Source: an uncultured Myxococcales bacterium
GTDB taxonomy: Bacteria; Myxococcota_A; Polyangia; Polyangiales; Polyangiaceae
DNA: 64,000 nt
Reading direction: 5' to 3'
Assembly (NCBI GenBank): GCA_937949945.1
Contig: CALFEQ010000066.1
Coordinates: forward strand, 1 to 64,000
Shown: piece after piece, positions 59,725-64,000 of the stretch
Layout of the letters: every line of letters starts with the position of its first letter
How positions within the stretch are numbered: the first letter of the stretch is position 1
The notes under the pieces: model-generated
Seen by the model: only the letters and a program-made list of their open reading frames with translations
Databases searched by the model: none
What the model was told of the DNA's origin: nothing
Position numbers and translations under genes: made by a program

Positions 59725-60237
59725 TCACGTCTGCTTCTCCACCGCCGCCATCTCGAGCTCGATCGGCATCGGGCGACCGAAGAGCATGACTTTGACGCGA
59801 AGCCTCTGCTTGCTGTCGTCGACCTCTTCGACGTCGCCCGTGAAGTCGGCGAAAGGACCTTCGCGGATGCGGACGCGCTCGCCCGGACGGAACGTGACGC
59901 GCGGCTGGCGCTCGAGCACGCCCCTCTCCACCACCCGCCGCATGCTCTCGACTTCGGATGCCGGAACCTCGCCGACGAACGCTTTCACGCGCGGCGTCCC
60001 CTCGACGATCCGCCGCGTGGCCTCGTCGAGCTCGAGCTCGACGAAGACGTAGCCGAGGATCGACAGCGGCGCGGTCGGGACGAAGATGTCGCCGAGCGCG
60101 TCCTCGAGCCCGGCGCTGCGCATCCGCGCGCGGAGCGCGTCGCGGACCTTGGCCTCCGAGCGTGCCTCCACCTGGAGGGCGTACCAACGCTTGCCACGTT
60201 CAGGTTCGGTTCGCGGATGAGGCGCCTGGAGCGGCAT
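59725..60237 (-). CDS. NusG-family transcription elongation factor, divergent paralogue
   Basis: The 170-residue protein has an NGN domain (RWYALQVEARSEAKVRDALR, GDIFVPT, LGYVFVELELDE, GTPRVKAFVGE) and a C-terminal KOW domain (FRPGERVRIREGPFADFTGD, EVDDSKQRLRVKVMLFGRP). NusG binds RNA polymerase and couples it to Rho or ribosomes. Between VPT and GYVFVE the usual variable and basic stretch ending (R/K)xFPGY is cut to about five residues (APLSI) and the FPGY Pro is replaced by Leu. No ribosomal protein or secE gene is adjacent, so it is probably a specialised paralogue. Confidence 0.85.
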   Translation of the reverse strand: MPLQAPHPRTEPERGKRWYALQVEARSEAKVRDALRARMRSAGLEDALGDIFVPTAPLSILGYVFVELELDEATRRIVEGTPRVKAFVGEVPASEVESMRRVVERGVLERQPRVTFRPGERVRIREGPFADFTGDVEEVDDSKQRLRVKVMLFGRPMPIELEMAAVEKQT

Positions 60238-60334
60238 GGCACGATCCGAGGATGCACGTGCCGTGCGTGAGCACGCTCGAGCTCTCTTCGAGCCGCGAGG
60301 TCATCCGCGACGTCGGACGCGATCGTGGGCGGAG

Positions 60335-60508
60335 CTAGTTCACGTCGAGCACGACGTTGTCGAAGCGCACCCGCCACGCGTCGTTCTGCTCGGTGATGGC
60401 ACAGTCTCCGAGCTGGAGCTCGAAGGTCGTCTCCCCGAGCGTCTCGCGATGACCTTCGTAGGGAACACGACACCGTTGGACCTGAAATGGCGTCTCCCGA
60501 GCCGTCAT
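60335..60508 (-). pseudogene. 57-codon C-terminal remnant of a beta-rich secreted protein
   Basis: An ATG overlapping the kinase stop (ATGA) opens 57 codons ending at TAG 60335. The sequence includes PFQVQRCRVPYEGHRE, TFELQLGDCAITEQN and AWRVRFDNVVLDVN, which looks like the last strands of a jelly-roll lipoprotein rather than a whole small protein: no signal peptide, exposed cysteines, ends in a typical RFDNVVLDV strand. I read it as a relic whose 5' part has been lost, possibly still translated by coupling. Confidence 0.5.
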
Positions 60509-61899
60509 TCACGGGCTGGCCCGCGCAGCCAGGCCTCGGCCTCCGCGAAATCGTCGAACGCGCGGGCAGCGACGGCGTACTCCGCCGCCTGGACGTTGAA
60601 CCCGCGCATGAGCGCGGTCGACTCGACCAGGACGGCCATGCGATCGAACGCCTTGTGCTCGCGGATCCACGACCAGAGCGCGGCGTGTCCTTGCTTCGTC
60701 CCGTCGGCCAGACGCGCGTCGAGGAGCAGCGCACGCAACCCCGCGCTCTCGAGCGCCTGGGCCAAGAACGCGTTCGACGCGTGCGCGTCGTCTTCCGTGC
60801 TCATCCGCCCGCGAACGCATGCGAGGAGGTAGCCGTCGCGGACGGAGGTCTCGACGACCACCTGCGACGTCGGCAAGGTGAGCGTCCGACTTCGGGCAAT
60901 GCCCGCGCCACTGTCCGCGACGAGCGTCTCGGCATCGTGGATGGCGGTCCCACTGCCGCCGGGCCGATTCGCCGGCGCGGAGCCGTCCGCGCTCCCGGGA
61001 GGAGCCGCGGACGTCCGAGGGAGCGCCGGCTCGAGCGCCGCGGCATCGACGGCGAAGCTGCCCACGACGGATCGGATGGCCTCGCCCATCTCCTCCGCCG
61101 TCTGGAAGCGTCGCGCCGCGTCGAGATCGAGCGCCCTGTCGACGAGCGCGGCGACGTCTCGCGGCAGCCAGGGCGCGCGGTCGCCGATGCGCACCTGCTT
61201 CGTGCAGATCGCGATGATGATGTCCCCGAGGCTCTTCTCGGCCTCGTGCGGTGTCGCGCCCGTCAGCGCCTCGTAGAGGACGACGCCGAGCGACCAGAGG
61301 TCGCTCCGAGCGTCGATCTCCTTCGCGCTGCGCGCCTGCTCGGGCGACATGTAGAGCGGCGTGCCGACGAGCGTCCGCTCGCTCGTGAGCGATCGCCGCC
61401 CGATGTCTCCGAGCGCCTCGGGCGTGAGCGCCTTGGCGAGCCCGAAGTCGAGGAGCTTGACCACGACGCCTTCGTCCTCGCGAGCGACGAAGAGGTTCGC
61501 CGGCTTGATGTCCCGGTGGAGGATGCCGGCGGCATGCGCCTTCGCGAGCCCGATGCACGCCTGACCGACGAGCCTGAGCGCGAGCGCCGGCTCGAGCGGC
61601 CCGCACCGCGCGAGCACGGCGCCGAGATCCGCGCCGCGGAGCAGCTCGAAGACGATGTACGGCTTTCCGTCGTCGACGCCGGCATCGAGCACCTGCGCGA
61701 TGTACCTGCTCTCGATCTGCCCGGCCGCACGCGCCTCGCGAAAGACGCTCTCGCCCTCCCCCACCCCGGCCTCGACGATCTTCAGCGCCACCCGCCGGCC
61801 CGTCACGAGGTTCTCGGCCTCGTAAACGCGCCCGGTCGCGCCCTGTCCGATCGGAGAGCGGAGCTCGTACTTCCCGGCCACCCTCGACGGTGCGTGCAC
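60505..61899 (-). CDS. Ser/Thr protein kinase with C-terminal SpoIIAA-like (STAS/SEC14) domain
   Basis: The 464-residue protein has a complete kinase in residues 10-275: PIGQGATGRVYEAE, VALKIVEAG, ILHRDIKPANLF, LLDFGLAKAL and GTPLYMSPEQARSAKEIDAR. After a Pro/Ser/Gly linker, residues about 340-464 (LLACVRGRMSTEDDAHASN, ALLLDARLADGTKQGH, AVLVESTALMRG, ARAFDDFAEAEAWLRG) resemble SpoIIAA-like/STAS-SEC14 domains, which end in RxFxxxxEAxxWL. The domain may bind a lipid or regulator. GTG 61899 is the likely start, since upstream sequence is non-conserved. Confidence 0.85.
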   Translation of the reverse strand: MHAPSRVAGKYELRSPIGQGATGRVYEAENLVTGRRVALKIVEAGVGEGESVFREARAAGQIESRYIAQVLDAGVDDGKPYIVFELLRGADLGAVLARCGPLEPALALRLVGQACIGLAKAHAAGILHRDIKPANLFVAREDEGVVVKLLDFGLAKALTPEALGDIGRRSLTSERTLVGTPLYMSPEQARSAKEIDARSDLWSLGVVLYEALTGATPHEAEKSLGDIIIAICTKQVRIGDRAPWLPRDVAALVDRALDLDAARRFQTAEEMGEAIRSVVGSFAVDAAALEPALPRTSAAPPGSADGSAPANRPGGSGTAIHDAETLVADSGAGIARSRTLTLPTSQVVVETSVRDGYLLACVRGRMSTEDDAHASNAFLAQALESAGLRALLLDARLADGTKQGHAALWSWIREHKAFDRMAVLVESTALMRGFNVQAAEYAVAARAFDDFAEAEAWLRGPARE

Positions 61900-61980
61900 T
61901 GCCGTGTCGAAGGATAACAGGGAGCGCGTCCGACGTGCGGGACGTGCGGATTGGGCATCGATGGTCGAGCGCCCTTGCAC

Positions 61981-61986
61981 TACGAT
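61981..61986 (+). promoter_or_regulatory. -10-like TACGAT box
   Basis: TACGAT ends 6 nt before ATG 61993. The identical hexamer precedes the ferritin-like gene. Confidence 0.4.
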
Positions 61987-61992
61987 GCACGA

Positions 61993-62907
61993 ATGGGAAA
62001 GCGCGCACGTCTTGCCCTTTCGATGGCACCGCTCCTCGTCATCGGCGGCCTCGCCCTCGCCGCGTGCGAGGACGACGCGTCGATGGATCCGGCATCGTTC
62101 TCGTCCGACGCGGCTGTCGATTTCAGCGATGCGCGCGCCGACGCCTTCGGCATTCCCGACGCCGCGGACGCGGACGCCGAAGACGCGGCGGACGCCGAAG
62201 ACGGATCCAGCGGCGACGTCCCGGACGGCTCCGACATGGACGCGGCAGACGCCGACTCCGCGGACGCCGAAGACGGTTCCAGCGGCGACATCACGGACGC
62301 TGCGGACGCAGCCCTCGAGTGTGACGGTGGATCCGTGATCTGCGACGGCGTCTGCGTCCCGCGCCTCGGAACGGTCGACCAGGAGCAGAACACCACGAGC
62401 GCTGGTCGCGACTATCTCTGGAAAGGCCGCACGTTCGTGCAGACCTTCACGGCCGGCGCGAGCGGACGACTCGTGGGCGTCGAGGTCTACGTGCAACGCA
62501 CGCACGTAGGGCCGGACCCGGAGGGATCGCTTCGTCTCACGGTCCGGGACGCAAACGACGTCGCGCTCGGCAGCGCCGAGGTCGACCTCTCCCAGTTCCC
62601 GATCGACAACAGTCCTCACCAGCTGGGTGACGAGCCCGGAGCCGGCTACTTCGACCTGGCTGGCGCGTGCATCCCGATCACGGCTGGACGAGGCTACAGG
62701 TTCGAGCTCGAGCTCGTCGGAATCCCAATGGGGGTGTGCACCGCAAACTCGTGCACGGCAGGTCGACTCGGCGAGTTCTGCTACACCGATTCGAACTGCG
62801 ATTACGCCGTCGGCATCGAGTTCTCCAAGGGCGATCCGTATCCGGGCGGCGCCTTCGTCGGTGGATTCGACGACGAGGATTTCATCTTCCGCACCTACGT
62901 GCGCTGA
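61993..62907 (+). CDS. Lipoprotein with Asp/Ala repeat linker and beta-sandwich-like domain
   Basis: The 304-residue protein has lipobox ALAACEDDA and a 75-residue Asp/Ala/Glu-rich linker with two copies of ADAEDGSSGD. A Cys motif (CDGGSVICDGVCVP) precedes a beta-rich domain (FVQTFTAGASGRLVGVEVYV, GSLRLTVRDANDVALGSAEV, AGACIPITAGRGYRFELEL) resembling choice-of-anchor or carbohydrate-binding modules. It ends in EDFIFRTYVR, a strand common to such surface proteins. It is probably exposed outside the cell. It is divergent from the kinase gene. Confidence 0.78.
   Translation: MGKRARLALSMAPLLVIGGLALAACEDDASMDPASFSSDAAVDFSDARADAFGIPDAADADAEDAADAEDGSSGDVPDGSDMDAADADSADAEDGSSGDITDAADAALECDGGSVICDGVCVPRLGTVDQEQNTTSAGRDYLWKGRTFVQTFTAGASGRLVGVEVYVQRTHVGPDPEGSLRLTVRDANDVALGSAEVDLSQFPIDNSPHQLGDEPGAGYFDLAGACIPITAGRGYRFELELVGIPMGVCTANSCTAGRLGEFCYTDSNCDYAVGIEFSKGDPYPGGAFVGGFDDEDFIFRTYVR
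62188..62289. repeat. 30-bp direct repeat pair inside the lipoprotein gene
   Basis: 62188-62217 and 62260-62289 are identical at 29 of 30 positions with a 72-bp period. They encode ADAEDGSSGD and indicate recent tandem expansion of the acidic linker. Confidence 0.75.
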
Positions 62908-62941
62908 GCGCCTCTCGTCGCCACCGTGATGACGTGACACG

Positions 62942-63379
62942 TCATGCCCCGCGCCCGCCGACCCCGCGCGCGACGAGCGCCGTGCCCACGACGAGGAGCG
63001 CCGCGCCGGCGGGGACGAGGACGACGCCGAGCCCGGGATCGCCGCCGCTCGCCCAGAGGCCGCCGAGCAGGAAGCCTCCGGGCAAGAGCACGAGCGACGC
63101 CAGGAGCGACGCCGACACCGCGGGCCGCGCCACCTCCGGACGCGCGCGCGCCGTCAGCGCGAACGCGACGTTGACGATCGACAGCAGCGTGCCGTGCGCG
63201 TGCGACAGGCGAAGCAGAAGGCGAGCCGTCTCGCGCCCGGCGTCGAGATAGAACGGCGATTTTGTCGCGTGGAGCAGCTCGAGGACGGCGCCGAGGACGA
63301 CGAAGACGGCGAGCGCGCCCCAGCCCGCGCGAAGATGGCGCGTGACGATTCTCTCGAGATCTTCGTCGGGAGCGCTCAC
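62942..63379 (-). CDS. Four-helix membrane protein coupled to the cytochrome gene
   Basis: The 145-residue protein has four hydrophobic helices (WGALAVFVVLGAVLELLHAT, SASLLASLVLLPGGFLLGGL, GLGVVLVPAGAALLVVGTAL and a shorter one near HGTLLSIVNVAFALT). His residues occur in LLHATKSPFYL and LSHAHGTLLS; heme or quinone binding is possible but unproven. The GTG start overlaps the TGA of the multiheme cytochrome gene (GTGA), so the two products are likely made together. Confidence 0.75.
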   Translation of the reverse strand: MSAPDEDLERIVTRHLRAGWGALAVFVVLGAVLELLHATKSPFYLDAGRETARLLLRLSHAHGTLLSIVNVAFALTARARPEVARPAVSASLLASLVLLPGGFLLGGLWASGGDPGLGVVLVPAGAALLVVGTALVARGVGGRGA

Positions 63380-64000
63380 TCTGCGATCGTGACCGCGCGC
63401 TCGTCACGCGCTGCAAGGAGCGCCTGGAGGCGCTCGGGTTGGATCTTGCCGTCGGGCCCGAGCGCGAGCGCGGCGGCTCGTTCGGGCGTGAGCGTCGTCG
63501 GAGGGAGCGCGGTCAGCTTCCGGAGCGATCGCTCGGCGATGAAGCGGACCGCCGCGTACGGATCCTGACGCATCTGCTCGAGGAGCGCGCGCTGCCAGCC
63601 TGCGCCGCTCGCCGCGATGGCGTCGTCGGACCCGAGCGCGTCGGCGACGAGCGCTCGCAGGCCCGCGTCGCCGGAGATGCCGTCGCGCAAGGCGGACGCG
63701 AGCTCGGCGCGATCGCCTGCGAGATCGACGGGCGGCTGGCCGTACCAATCGGAGAGCCACCGCGCCGTCCACGCGAGCGACCGATCGAGGTGGCAGAGGT
63801 TGCACGCGTTGGGCTTCGCGCCCGACAGCGCGGAGGTGTGCGGGCTGTCGATCCGATGCGAGCGCACCGCGGACAGGAGCGCGTAGCTCGTGCGCGGCAT
63901 GTGGCACGAGACGCAGGCACGGCCCACAGATCCCTCCGCGTGGTGCGTGTGGCCCGGACCGTATGCGGCCGCATCGTGGCAGCTCGTGCAGCCGCGATCG
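63376..64000 (-). CDS. Multiheme cytochrome c (5' truncated by the window edge)
   Basis: At least 208 residues are visible. Three CxxCH heme sites are present: CTSCH, CVSCH followed by MPRTSYALLSAVRSHRIDSP, and CNLCHLDRSLAWTARWLSDW. The C-terminal part looks like HEAT-type helices (DPYAAVRFIAERSLRKL). This is the end of a periplasmic multiheme cytochrome of the kind with a C-terminal HEAT-like region. It would pass electrons in the envelope; partners lie outside the window. The start is beyond base 64000. Confidence 0.85.
   Translation of the reverse strand, partial: DRGCTSCHDAAAYGPGHTHHAEGSVGRACVSCHMPRTSYALLSAVRSHRIDSPHTSALSGAKPNACNLCHLDRSLAWTARWLSDWYGQPPVDLAGDRAELASALRDGISGDAGLRALVADALGSDDAIAASGAGWQRALLEQMRQDPYAAVRFIAERSLRKLTALPPTTLTPERAAALALGPDGKIQPERLQALLAARDERAVTIAE

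Noticed and set aside
61900..62940. Open frame extending the SpoIIAA-like kinase upstream
   Set aside because: It runs antisense to an intact lipoprotein gene and has no kinase or sensor motif.
1..64000. tRNA, rRNA, riboswitch or phage genes
   Set aside because: I looked for T-loop GGTTCGAATC-type strings, rRNA landmarks, integrase and capsid motifs and found none convincing.

Overview
The window is GC-rich (about 70 percent by eye, with strongly G/C third codon positions) and looks like part of the chromosome of a Polyangia-type myxobacterium (phylum Myxococcota). The reasons are three large Ser/Thr kinases with unusual accessory domains, many lipoproteins with Asp-Ala-Gly or Ser-rich linkers after the lipobox, two paralogous RND efflux pumps, a decayed gene carrying a signal peptide, thrombospondin type 3-like repeats and a C-terminal Arg-tailed membrane anchor, and a TonB-dependent receptor with its own TonB-like domain. 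I see no rRNA, tRNA, CRISPR array, integrase, phage structural gene or complete insertion sequence. The taxonomic call is inference.

Layout. 1-4.9 kb: the end of a Gly/Trp/Asp-rich protein, an ATP-dependent DNA ligase, a WecG/TagA glycosyltransferase, a metallophosphoesterase, a nucleotidyltransferase-like protein and a Nif3 protein. 5-14.3 kb, all on the minus strand: a giant TPR protein, an RND pump with its membrane-fusion protein, and an exported MetX-like alpha/beta hydrolase. 14.4-18.5 kb: two small envelope proteins, a three-frame pseudogene and RecQ. 18.7-24.1 kb, plus strand: quinone oxidoreductase, TonB-domain/TonB-dependent-receptor fusion, lipoprotein and MltA. 24.1-28 kb: a kinase-ATPase-TPR regulator. 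28.2-34.3 kb: the second RND pump, a DMT exporter, an SDR gene fragment and an FMN reductase. 34.3-44.8 kb: ferritin-like lipoprotein, CocE/NonD hydrolase, FGE-like protein, TetR regulator, small membrane proteins, hemolysin III, cyclophilin and an MFS transporter. 44.9-51.8 kb: a frameshifted small gene, PolX, a kinase with a Pro-rich tail, and the overlapping set DUF1993-HD-TrmH followed by TerB. 51.7-64 kb: a coupled lipoprotein/LTxxQ pair, methyltransferase, rhomboid, ABC exporter, Nudix, a divergent NusG paralogue, a kinase with a SpoIIAA-like tail, a lipoprotein, a small membrane protein and a truncated multiheme cytochrome c.

How it fits together. There is no single large pathway. Most of the content is envelope and housekeeping accessory genes in units of one to four. 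DNA repair is represented by ligase, RecQ and PolX, and both the ligase and PolX genes are preceded by the same unusual CTGGAGCC/CGGAGCC repeat. Two complete inner-membrane/periplasmic RND modules are present without a TolC-type partner nearby.

The most general unexplained signal is regulatory. About twenty genes have a TANNNT-type hexamer ending roughly 5-11 nt before the start codon and no obvious ribosome binding site, which is the geometry of leaderless transcripts. Other points to check are a 147-bp nested inverted-repeat element in the polX/kinase divergent region, 28-bp direct repeats bounding the only non-coding stretch over 300 bp, several gene remnants (an OmpA-like/anchor pseudogene, an SDR tail, a 57-codon tail coupled to a kinase stop), and unusual fusions.
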